DNA of 64,000 nucleotides from Xiphydria camelus (Eukaryota > Arthropoda > Insecta > Hymenoptera > Xiphydriidae), in the NCBI GenBank assembly GCA_963678675.1, contig OY783195.1:30399006-30463005 (forward strand), given 5' to 3'. The position numbers and the translations under genes were made by a program. Positions 1 through 13,100 of this stretch are shown here, piece by piece. The first letter of the stretch is position 1. Every line of letters begins with the position of its first letter. The notes under the pieces are model-generated. The model did not search any database, was not told the DNA's origin, and saw only the letters and a list, made by a program, of their open reading frames with translations.

Positions 1-606
1 TTCTTCTTCTCTGTGCGGTGTTCAGAGAAATTTTAAAGTAAAATTTCCCGACAATTTCAGATTTTTTCGAATAAATCGTGCCTTTATACGTATGATACGT
101 CTTTTAAAATAAAAACGAAACAACGAATCGCTCCTAGATGTTAATGCGGTCACTTTTTCGATCAGCTAATGGAAAAACACGAACGATCACGACGGTTGAT
201 CGGCACTCCTCGCGGCCCTACATCGGCATTAACACCAGAAAGCCGAGCTTGCGGTAAAACGGCACGTTCCAGTAAATTACGACTCGTATACGCGCAGATT
301 TCGAATGGGTACCTACACCCGACGAAATCCGCGATACGAAAGCCACGGTATCGCCGCGACGTCGGTTTGTGGGGTTCGTCGTACACAAATCAACTTTGAC
401 CGAGTTCGGATTCGAGGGAACGAGTTGTAGCTCCCTCGTTGGAGTTGTTTGAAGAGGAGAAGAAATAAGAGAGGGCGACTTATCGCGACGATCACGCGAT
501 CACCTCTAGCGACGTCGAAGATTCGGAACGATCGTCGTAAATCAGTCGGTAATCTTCGTTGCGAACGCGATGCTCGTGCCTGACGATTATTATCTATAAG
601 ATCGTA
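1..606. other. intergenic, no gene recognised
   Basis: CpG-rich DNA with short overlapping open frames on both strands, none with a recognisable domain or convincing splice sites. I see no gene here. Confidence 0.5.
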
Positions 607-920
607 TGTTTATAAGTGATTTTCATTTATTTTTTCATCGAATTATTATCTCCTCCCCATTCTTCCTCCTCTCTCGTGCTTGCATATGTATAAACTTATT
701 TTTTCTCTTATCGCTCGATTTTTTATTCGATAAACGAAGAGGAATTTGCGAGTATTATTATGTTTATAAATGATTTTCATTTCTTTTTTTTTTATCGAAT
801 TATTATCTCCTCCCCATTCTTCCTCCTCTCTCGTGCTTACACGTGTATAAACTTATTTTTTCTCTTATCGCTTGATTTTTTATTCGAAAAAATAAGAGGA
901 ATATTTGGGAGTATTATTAA
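607..920. repeat. 154-bp tandem duplication
   Basis: Two direct copies lie back to back, starting at about 607 and 761. Both begin TGTTTATAA(A/G)TGATTTTCA, run through a pyrimidine-rich stretch (TCTCCTCCCCATTCTTCC) and end in GAGTATTATTA. They differ by scattered substitutions and small indels, so the duplication is not brand new. No coding content is seen; function unknown. Confidence 0.85.
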
Positions 921-2927
921 CGCGATAAAAAATTTATATCGTGTGCAGGCTTCACATTGAATCTAGATATCCTATAAAATAATACAAATGTTTCAATCGG
1001 AGCACTTAAATGAATCGCCACGATTGATACGACGGCTGGAAAGCAATTTACTGTTATTCGAACCAAAAAATATTCCCTCCCCAGGGTAGCAACGCCCCTT
1101 TTATCTCGTCACAATCGATCGTTCTGCTCCACAGAGGTTGTCGCGCCCGATTCTTCACCCACTTCCTGTAAATTCGGGCAAGTAAACAAAAGTGCAGCTC
1201 CGCCCCTCTCGAAGTTGTTTGAGGAGGAGAGAAGAATGGGAAACCGTCTACCGCGCGGGGCGATGGCACACGACACCCCTGGCGACGCCCGAGATTCGAC
1301 CGGACGCCGTAAATCAACGCCCGCGATCCTCGATACACGCAGCCCCTACGAATCGCGCGAACTCGCACTCCATCCCGCTTACCCTTAAAAAAACGTGACC
1401 GACACCCTCGATCGGACGACACCCTCGAGCCAGCCGGTGTGCCGTATTAGCAGGAAGCCAACTGCAACCGCCGAAAAGTATCTCGAAGACCCGAGAGGGA
1501 GCAACTTCGATTATTTCTCGTATATGAGAAGGGGCGTGTAGTTTTGCCGCGGTGGGGGAGAAGAAAAATCGCGGGGTCGAAGGTAGACCGTCGGGGTTAA
1601 GGGACTCGATTATACTCGCTCCGTTCCTTAATTTTTTTTATCACAAGAGCGACTTTTGAATTCCTTTCGGGGTTCATCGCGAGAAAAGTGACGTGGATGC
1701 GCGACCCGCGGGGTAATATCTCCCGTCAAAGGCGAGAACGACGGCAGGGTAGTTCGCGAATTATCGGAAATTTCGCGGCTCGCGAGGGTCTCGCGATCCC
1801 CGAGGGGCGGTGCATGATTTCTTGAAGATCGCGCGAGGGAGGTTGATTTATTCCGGTATGAAATTGGCGGTGATTCTTTTATTCTTCGTGGAATAATATC
1901 CAAATTGGACAAAAGGAGATGTACGAATTACACGAAATAACAGGTATAGTCTAATTTTCCTTTCAACTGAAAATGTGAAGGTCGCCACTTCACCCTGGAA
2001 ACACCCTCGCGGCTGATTATACGAGCCATCGCAGATTTTCGCTAATTGGGATCCAAAGCCCTAACGACGAAAGTTTCTGCGGTCGAAGGGAGGTCGGCTC
2101 TTCTGCGCCCTTGTATTTGACCCGTGGAAAGAAATTGGTCAGTATACCAAGGTCACATTCGCCAGGAAAGTGGGAATAATTATTATTCGATCGGTGCGCG
2201 CCCTACCCAAAATCCTCTCCTCGACGCTTTGAAAATTAACGAGGGTCTCAAAGCTTAATTACTGTGTCGTTAGTGACCGGTGATCATTTTGGCTACACGG
2301 CATAGCTCCTTTCGTTGAAGACTTTTTTCATCGCCGACAGAAAAATTGCCTTCCTTTCATTGCCCCTCTCTTTCACTATATATATAAACCCCCCTTAAAA
2401 CGCAATAAATTACACGCAAAGCTTTTAAAGCCCGGGCTCACGATCGCCGATGATTTCAAGCCGTTCCAAATATATATACGATTGCGTGTGCACGCGCGCG
2501 CCTCGTAGACCGTACTAGAATCGCGATCCTCTCTCTCTCGAGCGTCCACCAGCGTCTAGCCGATAAGCCTTTCAGCGCTTCGATTACAGAGCCCAGTGAG
2601 CTGAGAAAACGAGTTTCCCGAAAATTGAAAGTTTTACGTCTGTTCTCGCGTTTGCCGCTTATGCCGGGGACATCGATCGGTCGATGTGGAGCGACGAGAC
2701 GTTTCGTGGTAGACAGGGGGGGGGGGGGGGGAGCGCGTCCCGCGAGCAGGTATATTTTTAAGCGCGGCAAACTTGGCTATTTTTATACGGGGCTTTTAAT
2801 AGCGCCTTTTTGGTAATTCTCGCGAAACGGCTGCGACCCTTCGGAGGGATGGGGGAATTATTGACACTCCGACGCGCTTGCGGGTTGTCATACCTACTCG
2901 AGATAAAGACGACGGTATGCTGACATG
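921..2927. other. intergenic with a poly-G tract
   Basis: No gene recognised. The open frames at 1054-1422 (-), 1628-1912 (-) and 2456-2770 (-) are low-complexity, CpG-rich and lack domain signatures. A run of 16 G lies at 2716-2731 and a short CT-rich patch near 2530. Confidence 0.45.
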
Positions 2928-3218
2928 GACAAAAAATGATTTTGCAGTCTCGGCAAAGATAGATTTCAATGAAAACTTTTTGCCGCCGTGATAAAAATAT
3001 TATCCGTGGCGGCAAAAGATATGTCTGATAATAGCGAATATAATTGCAATGGCGGCGAAGTTTTTTCGGTAAAAATATTTGCCGTCCCAGCAATTATTTG
3101 TACCACTATTTGACATACATATCTCTTGCTGTCACGGATAAAATTTGTGTCACGATGGCGATAAGTTTTCAACGAGACCCAGTTTTGCTGAGATTGCAAA
3201 ATAATTTTTTTTCCCTGT
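2928..3218. mobile_element. long-inverted-repeat MITE, family A copy 1
   Basis: An imperfect palindrome of about 290 bp. The left end (AAAAAATGATTTTGCAGTCT) is the inverse of the right end (GAGATTGCAAAATAATTTTT), and the arms match inward through the GGCAAAAGATATGTC region. Related copies lie at 6865-7153 and 9849-10177. There is no transposase ORF, so it is a non-autonomous element of unassigned superfamily. Confidence 0.75.
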
Positions 3219-5436
3219 AAGATTTAATCTAATCTCTCGAAATTAATCACCGATCCTTGTACTTTTGCATCTGAAGTATGAAGCTGTTTAATGGAGAAAA
3301 AAGAAGCAGAAGAAAGTGAAGTCGTATCGACAAAGGCATCATCGAAATTGAAATAGCAGCCAACGCCTCTGAAATTTTCGGAAAACTCGAAATCACAGCC
3401 GTTATTCCAGCTCGAATCACTCCAACAAAACTCGATATTATATTTTCGACATAAAAAGTGAGTCGAGAGGAAATATATTATATAATACCCATCGTCTCGA
3501 GTATTCCGCGGAGAATTCGTTTGGAAATTTCGCTTTATTGCCCCGACTGCTTATGCTCCGACTCGTGCCATCCGCACACATATATGCATTTTACAAGCCA
3601 ATCGCGAATATCCGAACGGAATGTGTTCAACGCTCGGCTAGTCGTTTTGAAAAAAGTGCCAAGAACCTGCGAATTATTGCGCATTAAATACGCGCGTGCG
3701 AGAGGTGTGCCATCGAACGAATGACCGTACAAATATTTGTCTCCAATCGTCATCGACACGCCGAATTGGCACGAGAGATTAGATACCGCCCTACGTGTCG
3801 GCTGGATGAAAGTAACGGTAGGTACAAAGAATAACAACAGTGTGACGATACTGCGAAATAACACTATTCGGTATACGAACTTCGATCAGGCAACAGCGAA
3901 AGTATCAAAAAAAAAAACGTGAAATTAGAAAAGGTACTCTTCGTTCGTACGAGGCAGAGAGATCTCGCAGAGCGCGCAGAGGACGAGGAAAAAATAAAAA
4001 CTCATCGTATCGAAGTACCGCGCGCGAAGAGTCACTCGGCTGGAAAAGATCACTCGGGGTTCGAAGGAGTTCCCATTACAATGGAGATACGCAATCGCGG
4101 AGTGACTCCGGGAACGCCGAGAGATTTCTATTTAACGAGAGTGATCGTTCCGACAGTCCATTTACGGATGTTGCGCCGCAGCGCGGATGCCGCGTCACCG
4201 TTAAACTTAACTTCGAAGAGAGAGAGAGAGTCGCGATTTGAATTGCGGCGCCTCGCGACTCTTATCAAGCACGCGTGCCTGCGGATAAGGTTGCTGTCCC
4301 GTAACCGGCAGGATAAATCCTGGTAGCCCCCCGGACGTTTTTTAGTATAATTAAAATTATTGAATGTTATGAAAAGAAACGACTGGTGGAAATTAATATT
4401 CGATAAATTAATGATATATAAAGGAAGTTTTACTGGTAAGAACCTTGAGTAAAAACTGCTGTATGAATTTGTATAGCTGTCCGGATACTGGACTCGCGAT
4501 GCATTGAAGAAACGAGATGAATTTTTCCTCACGGTGAACGAGGAGTATTAAGGAAGCTTCAAAGCGTGAAGAGAAGAATGTTCGGTCAGAATTTCCGCGA
4601 AGACTCGTTTCGTCTTTTAAGAGTCACTGTTGTTATTGGTATCGCGCCAGTAATGGCGTGTATAGAGCCGCATGACTGACAATGAGTAATGCAAACACCT
4701 TTATCGTTAGTCTTCCACCAACACGCCGCGTTTTCCCACGTCGGTCTTTTAACTAACACGGCCTGCAGCTCGTAATACAAATGACGTTCCGTGTGAACGA
4801 TAAAAATTTCTAGCGAATTTCGTCGAAGCGTTAAGATAGCAGCGCGATAAAAACGAGTCGACGACCGCGAGAATGCACTTCGATGTGCATGCATACGAGA
4901 AGACGAGAGGTATGAAATAAATTTATCGGCCGCCGATCGTACAGTGTGTGTCACGATTTAAGCGGCTTTCACACCGATGCCAGGCTACGAGATAAAAATA
5001 TCTAATACGTGCCGTCAAGTGATTCCCCGCCCCTTGCAGGGGTGCAATGGCCCGTGATAACGGGCGCGTACACTGCGACGTAGAAGAAACCTCATAAATC
5101 CCGTAACAGGGAAACGTATAAATTCGATTTATACTCCACCAATGTGTCACGACCCGATGATGCATTCGGTGTCGCTCCTTTTTCCCGTCACGACGCTATT
5201 TGAATAATTTCGATAAACTTCGTCGAGTGCATCGACGTGGATCGAGTCGCGCTCGTGTTCTACGTTGCGCGTACGCGTACATCGCTCGTCGCACTGGATG
5301 ACCGCGGTTGCTGTTTGGCAAAGTGGCAAAATCGTCAGTGGTTGAAGTAATTGCAAAGCAATTTATTTCAGCGACAGTGTGATTAATAGAGATTTTTTCA
5401 AGTTCAATTATTTTACAGATTTATGGTAGGTATTTA
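3219..5436. other. intergenic, no gene recognised
   Basis: Scattered open frames, for example 3535-3864 (-) and 3919-4326 (+), have no ATG-plus-domain support. I see no gene. Confidence 0.45.
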
Positions 5437-5950
5437 CACTGAGAAAAAAATAACTTAGTCAATTTAATCAAAATCCTGGAGACGATTACCAAACCGTTTG
5501 GCAAAATATGGATCCTCTCTCAGTCTGTGTTCGGTTCGACTGACCACTTTTTGGTTACAATAACTAAACGTTTTGTTGGAATAACTAGACATTTGGTTGG
5601 AACAACTCGATATTTGGTTCAGTATTTTGGTTTGAATAACTATAAACGTGTTCGACTAGATGCATTTCGTCATTTTAACCTAATTATCGTCGGCTAAATA
5701 TGTTAACTCACATACAGTCAGATTTTCAGGAGCGAGAACAAAACTGTCTTGATCAATACAAAAGTTCTTATATGACAGCGGATTTTAACACAATAGTTGT
5801 CAATATTCGTCTAACCTTTTTTTAAATAAGATGTATGTAAATTATTTATTCTAGTTTAGCCATGAAGTTGCCGAGTATCAAAACATCTTAAAATCGTAAG
5901 ATATGTAGTTAGCAGGTTAACACATTTAGCCGACGTTATTTTTCTCACTG
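5437..5950. mobile_element. MITE-like element with CACTGAGA(n) ends
   Basis: The left end CACTGAGAAAAAAATAAC is inverted at the right end as GTTATTTTTCTCACTG, about 514 bp apart. The ends resemble those of the elements at 7965, 8275 and 24299. The interior holds degenerate tandem repeats (5548-5652) and no transposase ORF. Confidence 0.65.
5548..5652. repeat. degenerate ~21-bp tandem repeat
   Basis: Four to five degenerate units of the form TTTTGGTT(A/G)-AATAACTA-ACG follow one another inside the element at 5437-5950. Similar units are rare elsewhere in the window, so this looks like an internal subterminal repeat of the transposable element. Confidence 0.6.
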
Positions 5951-6864
5951 TACTTCAGACTGCTTTTCTTACTAACAATAAGTATCGTTGAATGTCTTGT
6001 CTTGCTCCTTCTAAAAGAATTACAAACACATCTCCCCTGATCAATGTCTCTAAAGAAGAAAAAAAAAGCACAGAAGGACCACGCGCCCAGAAGATAAACG
6101 CGTCCGTCGCCTTTGTTATATCCGGCAAAAGCGTCTCCGTAACACGACAGCCCCGTCAGTGCCACGTCATCGTCGTCGTCATCGTCTTCGACTCGCCGTC
6201 GACGGCTGTACGGCTGAACTTGAACCCGCGCCAGATGGACCGAAACATCGTAAACATCAGCGGGGAAACTCGCTGCCCGCGGAGGTGGCGGGAAGAGCGC
6301 GCGTTAAACTCGGCGGGAGGAAAAGCTATCGGCGGAAAAGCGGGGAAGGCAGAAGCCGGGATCGAGAGCGAGAGCGCCGAAGAGAGAATATGCGGAAAGG
6401 GACGGAACGCGAGGCGACAGGAGGGGGCGCGAAATTGTTGCGAGAAGATAAATGGCGAACGCGACGAGCGGCGAGGTGGCCGCTGAACGCCAAATCGTCC
6501 GCGATACGCGAGCCAAAAAATAGAATATTTCAATTTATATTTCGACCGCGATATATGTATATAACTACGTCTATCCGCCCTGGAGAACATTTGTATCGAG
6601 ATTCTTGGAGTCGAAAGCCCTGATGCAAACTTGACGTCGAACGTGCACGGAAACAAAGACTACGTTTTCATCAGACACTGAATGCTTTATTTATTAATAT
6701 CGACATTACTAAATTTTAATTTAGAGAGCGTTTCCATCGCGCGTAAATACAGATAATCGCGGTATTTCGAGAAATTGGTCAGTTTCCATTGCAGTGTCAA
6801 CAAATACCAAAATTTCTAAATACAGCTAAATACAGCATTTAGCCATCCGATGGATACATAATCA
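5951..6864. other. CpG-rich intergenic segment
   Basis: Three long frames overlap at 5992-6656 on both strands, but all are Arg/Ala/Ser-rich and reflect GC-rich, stop-poor DNA, not a protein family. No gene called. Confidence 0.45.
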
Positions 6865-7153
6865 ATGTTTTTGCCGCCTTAGCAAAACTACGTTTTACTG
6901 AGAACCTTTTTGCTGTCATGACAAAAATATTATCTGTGGCAGCAAAAGATATGTCCAATAATGGAGAACGTAACTGCAATCACATTTGTTCGGTAAAAAT
7001 GTTTGCTCTATCCCGGCAATTATTTGTACTACCATTAGATATACACATATTATATTTTGCCGCGACGGGTAATATTTTTGTAACGATAGCAACAAGTTCT
7101 AAGCAAAACCTCGTTTTGCTAAAACTGCAAAATCATGTTTTTTCCCGTGTAAA
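6865..7153. mobile_element. long-inverted-repeat MITE, family A copy 2
   Basis: Shares with copy 1 the blocks AAAATATTATC(T/C)GTGGC, GCAAAAGATATGTC, CGGTAAAAAT and CAATTATTTGTAC, in the same order and spacing, and ends in an AAAACTGCAAAATCATGTTTT-like arm. The left terminus is more eroded than in copy 1. No ORF of transposase size. Confidence 0.7.
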
Positions 7154-7964
7154 TAGGGCTTGATCGAAGAGGGTTGTGGTCTCTTCTGGTGTTGGTTTCT
7201 CCGGCGTACTTTTCTTTTTGTTAAAGCATTCGATAAGCATCGACCCGGGGTGTGCGATAGGTGTAGCGCGATAGGGCCGAAGCCATTAATCACGTTTAAC
7301 CGTGGAGTCCCCGGCGATCGAGTTTCCGATCGGGTAAAAATAAATCGTGATACAGGATGTCGCGGGTTACAGACGTATATTTATATCGGTAAGCGCGCTG
7401 CCACTGAAGCTTCAAACGCAGACGGCCTCAACGTCACCCTTTCGACGGATCGCTCGTTCGTGCAGACTGGAATGTACGGGCGAGAAAAAAAAAGGGACAA
7501 CGGAAGAGGCGAGAGCGACGGGTTTCGCGCAGCGTGTCTCAGAGATCGTCAAAGCTGGGAGCAATGTCGCTGTGGGATCACGCGTGAGCTCTGGTCCATC
7601 GAAAATAGATCTATTCTCCACGATTCGTCTCTGTCAGCGCGGTGAAGGGATCTCGTCGCGGAAGGGTTTTCGTTTTTCAGGGTTGATTGTAATTTTAGCT
7701 CCGTTTGAATTTTTAATGCGAATTTTTGGGCCTGAAGTCGAGCAATCCTCGAGATATCTCAATATTTTGTACACTTATATATCGTGTATACATATATAAT
7801 ATTTCGCTACGAATTCTCAGTGAACAACGCCACGCGACGAGATACGACGGACGGAGAGGTTGGAGCGAAAATTAATTAAACGACCACCGCTTCCAGTTTA
7901 CCAAGTGCCAATTACAGCTACCGGGAAACTAGACGAAGGAATCGCTGTCTCCCGTGCTCACCTA

Positions 7965-8187
7965 CACTGAGAAAAAAACTTACTTGATCGAAATAATCGT
8001 GCCCTTGGATAGTCCCAGGAGCATATTTATTCGATTTAAATGAATATTGGTTGGACGCAAATATTAGATTATTGAATTAATTAGATGTTATTTGAATCAA
8101 ATCGATATTCATTTAAATCGAATAAATACGCTCTTGGGACTATCCAAAGGCACGTTTATTTCGATCAAGTATATTTTTGTCTCAGTG
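7965..8187. mobile_element. 223-bp palindromic MITE, CACTGAG ends
   Basis: A near-perfect palindrome. The left arm reads CACTGAGAAAAAAACTTACT, then TGATCGAAATAA and GGATAGTCCCA; the right arm gives the exact inverse, ending in TTTGTCTCAGTG. Arms pair over roughly 90 bp each around an AT-rich loop, so the element would fold into a long hairpin. No coding capacity. Confidence 0.85.
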
Positions 8188-8274
8188 TATGACTACCAGG
8201 AACGTTACGATCCAATATTACGATCCGCGGAGATTAATTTGTCCATGGTATACTTTCTCCGTATCGTTCATCTG

Positions 8275-8472
8275 CACTGAAAAAAATAAATAGCGAAGTA
8301 AAGGGTTTTCTTGCTACTATTCGAGTCGATGGTTTACTCGAGTCAAGTGATGCTTGCTCGGATCTCGTCAATTTTCTTTAATCCACACAAATATCACTTG
8401 ACTGAAGCAAACCGTTAACACGACTAGTGCCAAGAAAACCGTTCATTTAAACTCATAACTCATTTCCCTCAG
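8275..8472. mobile_element. ~200-bp palindromic MITE, CACTGA end
   Basis: The left half carries AAGGGTTTTCTTGCTACTAT and ACTCGAGTCAAGTGAT; the right half carries ATCACTTGACTGAAGC and GCCAAGAAAACC, the inverse. Outer ends (CACTGAAAAAAA and its decayed partner near CATTTCCCTCAGG) resemble the neighbouring 7965-8187 element, only 87 bp away. Non-autonomous. Confidence 0.7.
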
Positions 8473-9848
8473 GAAGTCATTCCTCGAACCGAAGAATGAT
8501 ACGAAGACGAATTTCGAGATTAACGCGAACTCGTCGACTCTGCAATCGGAATCGACGGAAAGCAGGCGTTCTTCGACGAGGAAAATTTTCCCCCCCATCC
8601 GCGCGATATCTTTTAACATGCCGCCAAAGAGGATCGTTGGTTTGACAGCTCGCAGTCCCTCCGCGGCAACGGCGAGTGAAATATCCGTACCGTTAAATCA
8701 CAACACGTATACGTAAATAGGGATTGTCAAATTCGTCTCTGTCGAGGGACGAACGGTCCGTTTTACGTTTGGCACTCCACCAGCGAGAATTACGGATACG
8801 ATTCGCTCGCGCGCGCGTTACTTCGCGAGAGTATCCACGTGCCAGCCGCTCCGACGAAACGAAACGTTAACGTGTGAAAGCGTGTCGTGCAAATTCGTCT
8901 TTGTCGGTACAGCGACGGCTTTGACGGAACGTGGGCGAGGTGGATCGCGCGACGCGCAGCGATCGTTGCGGGAGAGGCCCGTTATATCTCCGACGAATCC
9001 ACCGCGACCAACCGCCGTCGGCCCTCGCCTGATCGCGGAGCGAGCCCCATAAAAAAAGAAGACGTTATCACGAAGGCGGAATAGAAACACATTTTCCGCG
9101 AAGGAGTTTCGCGTGATTTACATGCGATCAGACCCGACAAATGTCGCATCGCGACTTCTCGACGGCGATAAAAACGCCATTAATATCGATCTCGCGGGTG
9201 GCCCGTCGATTCTCCCCGGTCCAGCGTCGCGGCACCCCTGTCATCCTCGTTAATTTTATGGACTTCGAAGGATATTCTCTCTCTCTCTCTCTCTAAAACC
9301 GAACCCGGCTCCGCGCGTCCGATATTTCTCCGAGGCGATAATTCCTCTGGTTCCAGCATCCGGCGGCGCGTCGAAGATCTCCCCTTGCGTCCCCCGAGTC
9401 GCGGCGCGCGCACCGGGATGGCCCGAAAATAACTGCCAACAAGTAGACAAAAAAATATGCGACGTTCTCCCGGTTGATCGGGGAAAATTTATTCGCTTCT
9501 TCCCAGTTTTTTCCCCTCCTTTCTTTCCCATCTCCCACTCTTCCGTCACTTTTTCTCGTCCCGAGAGCGGTCCAAAGTTTCTCGAAATGTCGTTTGCCCT
9601 CGTTAGATTCTCGGGGAACCGCGAGGAATCGCTACGTCGCGTCGATCGATGGCTCGTTCGACCGTGACCGCCGAGAGTGAGGGGGTCGAATCGACGTTCT
9701 AAACTGTGGCGATATCGATATCCAGGTTATCTGGCTTTAAGCCGTATTTCTCGATGAATAGGAAAGGCACGATAAGTACGTTCATTTTGGTAAATAAAGT
9801 AAATCGAGGAGACGAGGAATTATTCCTCTTCGTGCTTTTAACATTATA
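8473..9848. other. intergenic with CT microsatellite
   Basis: No gene recognised. A (CT)n tract of about 20 bp lies near 9275-9294. The region is CpG-rich, and the frames at 8818-9090 and 9180-9549 are low-complexity. Confidence 0.45.
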
Positions 9849-10177
9849 CGAAAAAAAGAAAATGATTTCGCAGTCTCAGCAAAGCCAAGTTTTGCTGGGA
9901 ACTCTTTGCCGTCATGACGGAAATATTATTTGTTGTGGCACACACAAAGAATATGTTCGATAATAGTAAATATAATTAGGTATAATTACAGTAAAAATTT
10001 GCACAGTAAAAATATTTACTAGAAAAAAGTATCCGTGGCAGCGAAAGATATGTCCAATATTTTTACTATTATTGGACATGTCTTTTACCGCCACATGTGA
10101 TATATTTTCATGATGGCAAGAAATTCGAAGCAAAACCTAGTTTTGTTAAAACTACAGAATCTTTTTTTTTTTTTCGT
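9849..10177. mobile_element. long-inverted-repeat MITE, family A copy 3
   Basis: Left end AAAATGATTTCGCAGTCTCA and right end ACTACAGAATCTTTTT are inverted. The interior repeats the family blocks GCCGTCATGAC, CCGTGGCAGCGAAAGATATG and CAAAACCTAGTTTTG. An inner palindrome, TGTCCAATA...TATTGGACA, lies near 10050-10082, so this copy is rearranged relative to copies 1 and 2. Confidence 0.7.
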
Positions 10178-13100
10178 CTACGGATCCAAAGTTTGCCTCG
10201 ACTTTTCAAAATTTCTTAACAGACACCGTATCGATACTCTTTCTTCAGCACGCGTTTAAAACCCAGCGTTATTCAAGGCTGCTCGTCTTACTGCTGCGTG
10301 CTTTTCTCGACACTCGGACATACACTCGTGTCCGTCTCGTGTGCGCGCGCACGACGATACGAGCGCGCGGACAATTAGCACCAGAACGCGACGGATGTAG
10401 GTGCGCGAGGTGCGTGGGTCGTGCCCGTGTCCTCGATAACGTTATTAAATACACGACACTTCGCAACGTAAGTCATCGACCGAATTATTTTCACAGATCA
10501 ACATCCCATATCCGATGATTGAGGGTCAATTGATCGCAAGCCCACGTGCTGCCGTCTCATGAGGGCGCAATAACCGTATCACGCGTCGACGTGTGCGTGA
10601 AAGTCAACGTGCGTGTGACGGCATAGGCCGCGTCTGCGAGTCCCGACGGACCTGCACTAGATTACAAACTGGCGCGGGAACTGCAGCCCCCCACCGGTGC
10701 GCCTCTGCGCTTCTTCGGATCCTCGACTCGCTCTCTCGCGGAAGGGGCGAGTGTCGCCTGAGAGGGCAGGTGATACCTACTTTTCCGGAGAGGGAATCTT
10801 GGCACAGTGGAATTTGATTAGCCGGAGGAAGTAGGTGGGTCAGGAGCGGTGACGCCGAGGAATTGGAAGTGCATCATTCCGCTCCCCTTTTTTCTCCCTT
10901 GGGTCTTTTCTATTAATTTGCTTGAGAGATATTACGCTGAACGCGAAGTGAAACCAGGGGAATCGATTAAGTTGTATCTATGAGGAATGAAAATATAATA
11001 CGAAATGAAGAAGCCTGTCAAGTGTTATGCGGAATAAATAAATTGGAATGGAAATGATTTGAAGACAATGCGATAATAATAAAGGAAGGTGGAACCTAAC
11101 AAGACGTCGCCGCAGACCGCGGTGTCCAATTCGCCGGTTTACACGAGACCCCCATTTCACCCTTCTCGTCCCTTTCGGCTTGCGGATCGGAGAAAATGCA
11201 AATGGTCCTTCACGGCGTAATTCGAGCGAATTGTTTCAAACCGCGGAACACCTGTGTCATTTCCTCGCGTCAGGGTAGAACTCAACGGGAATTCCAGCCA
11301 ATTCTGTTGTTTGAATTACGTGGGATTCCGTTTATTACGCCGGAGATAATTGCATTGAAATAGCCACGGGAGACCTAAAGTGCCTGTTTTGCCACAAATT
11401 GACGTCATGCACTTGCAGTCCTGGCTGCGACTAACCCACGAGTCGATCTGAATTATTTGTCTTCGCATCGCTGAAATCGGAAGTGAATCTGTAACGAATT
11501 TAAGCCGGAAAATAGAGAACTCGAGAAAATAGAATTCCAGTTTCAGAAAAGGCGGAGAAAGTGAATGCGGATGATCAATCGTAGAGACGCGCCTGTATTT
11601 TTTGGCACGGACCTCGCCAGAATTCCAGCAGTGCGTTTCCCTCTATAATTTACGAAACAGCGTGTTTACAAGTACGAGGGAAAGTTCGCGCGCGTGTTAC
11701 GATGTAAGCAGTACCGTAAGCGCGGCGTTTCCGAAGTACGGAAAGCGGGAGTGGCCGTTAATCACTGGCGGGCGAGTCGCGCAAAATTCCAACGAGCCGT
11801 TATTTATGTATCGCGGGGAGGGAATTCTGAAGTAGACTCCGTTCGGGAAGACTCTCCCGGAATTTCACCATATCGTTCGAGCAGCCGGTTGTCTCGCCTA
11901 ATTAACCCGATAAATAATAACGACGCGTCGAAAAGTTTCCTCCCCTTTGAAACTTTGAGATAAACCGTTATATCACGGCAACTCGAATCGAAAATTATCG
12001 GCAAGAAAAGCAGCTCCGTATTTCATCTTCGGTTCGCGCAAATAGCATTCGATAGAATCATTATAATTTGGCAAACGACTCTTAAATGAGAAAAAAATTA
12101 CAATTAAATTGATAATTAGACACAATCGTGGGGTTTAAATGAAAAATTGATACTACAAGTTTCAAAGCTGGAGCCTAAATGCTCTTCGAGTGGGCTTGGC
12201 CACAAGGCGGTTAATAACAAACTTTCGCGATGGGGGAGGACAAAAGTTTACGCAGGTATTTTGGACTCAGTTTGTAAGCTCGTTGGCTTCAAAGCTCTTC
12301 TCGAGAATTCATCGACAGTACGAAGAGACGGCGGTATTAGTGGATACGCGAGAGCGTAGGTACGTAACTTCGCTTCGTTTTATTGTCGCGAGTCGATAAG
12401 TAAGTACATACTTAGTACGAGACGAGCGAGGTTGCCTTTATGTGTTTCACGTGGTGTGGTGTATGTCGAGCGGAACGCGTACGAACGCGATACACGTGCG
12501 TTCGGACGATGTTGTCAGCGGGGTGGACCTTTTAGAGCTGGCACCACTCCATTCCCCATAATGCGTGTCTATATGGACTATGGCAAGGTCGATATCGAAA
12601 AGGAATGGTCGGCTACCGATAATCTTGAGGTTAAAGAAAAACGAAGAATCTATAGAAGATTGATCGGGAAACGATTCTTTCATCAGGATTATTAAAGCTG
12701 ATATAATAAGAAATATAATAATGTAATTCGTAATAAAATATCAAATTGTATCATTTGTAAGATATAGTATTCAAATTATATAAATACTCTCAAATCTCTT
12801 TTCCAATTTTCAAGTACTGTGATTAAAATTAAGATAACGTTCTGTTTGTACCGTCTGACCAGTATGTCGAGATACTACTTATTAAAGTCATTCTCATAAA
12901 TCAGTCCAATGCAGGTTTCTACTTCATGGACCAACGCGTCATTGTCGATGCCTACACTCGCTGCAGTGCGCAATGTTATTAATGATCGTAGCATGGTAAG
13001 CACACACACACACATGTCGGTATTTTACCATCGCGCGCGGAGCACAGAAATCCAGTTCCTGAAGGTCCAACCAATACGCGCTGTTACTACTGCTGCTCCC

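Noticed and set aside
3535..3864. Minus-strand frame with a signal-peptide-like start (LLLFFVPTVTF).
   Set aside because: The apparent start codon is GTG, directly after an in-frame stop. There is no upstream ATG exon and no recognisable domain.
5992..6656. Overlapping 154-166-codon frames on both strands.
   Set aside because: Stop-poor, CpG-rich DNA with Arg/Ala/Ser-rich translations in several frames at once; no family match.
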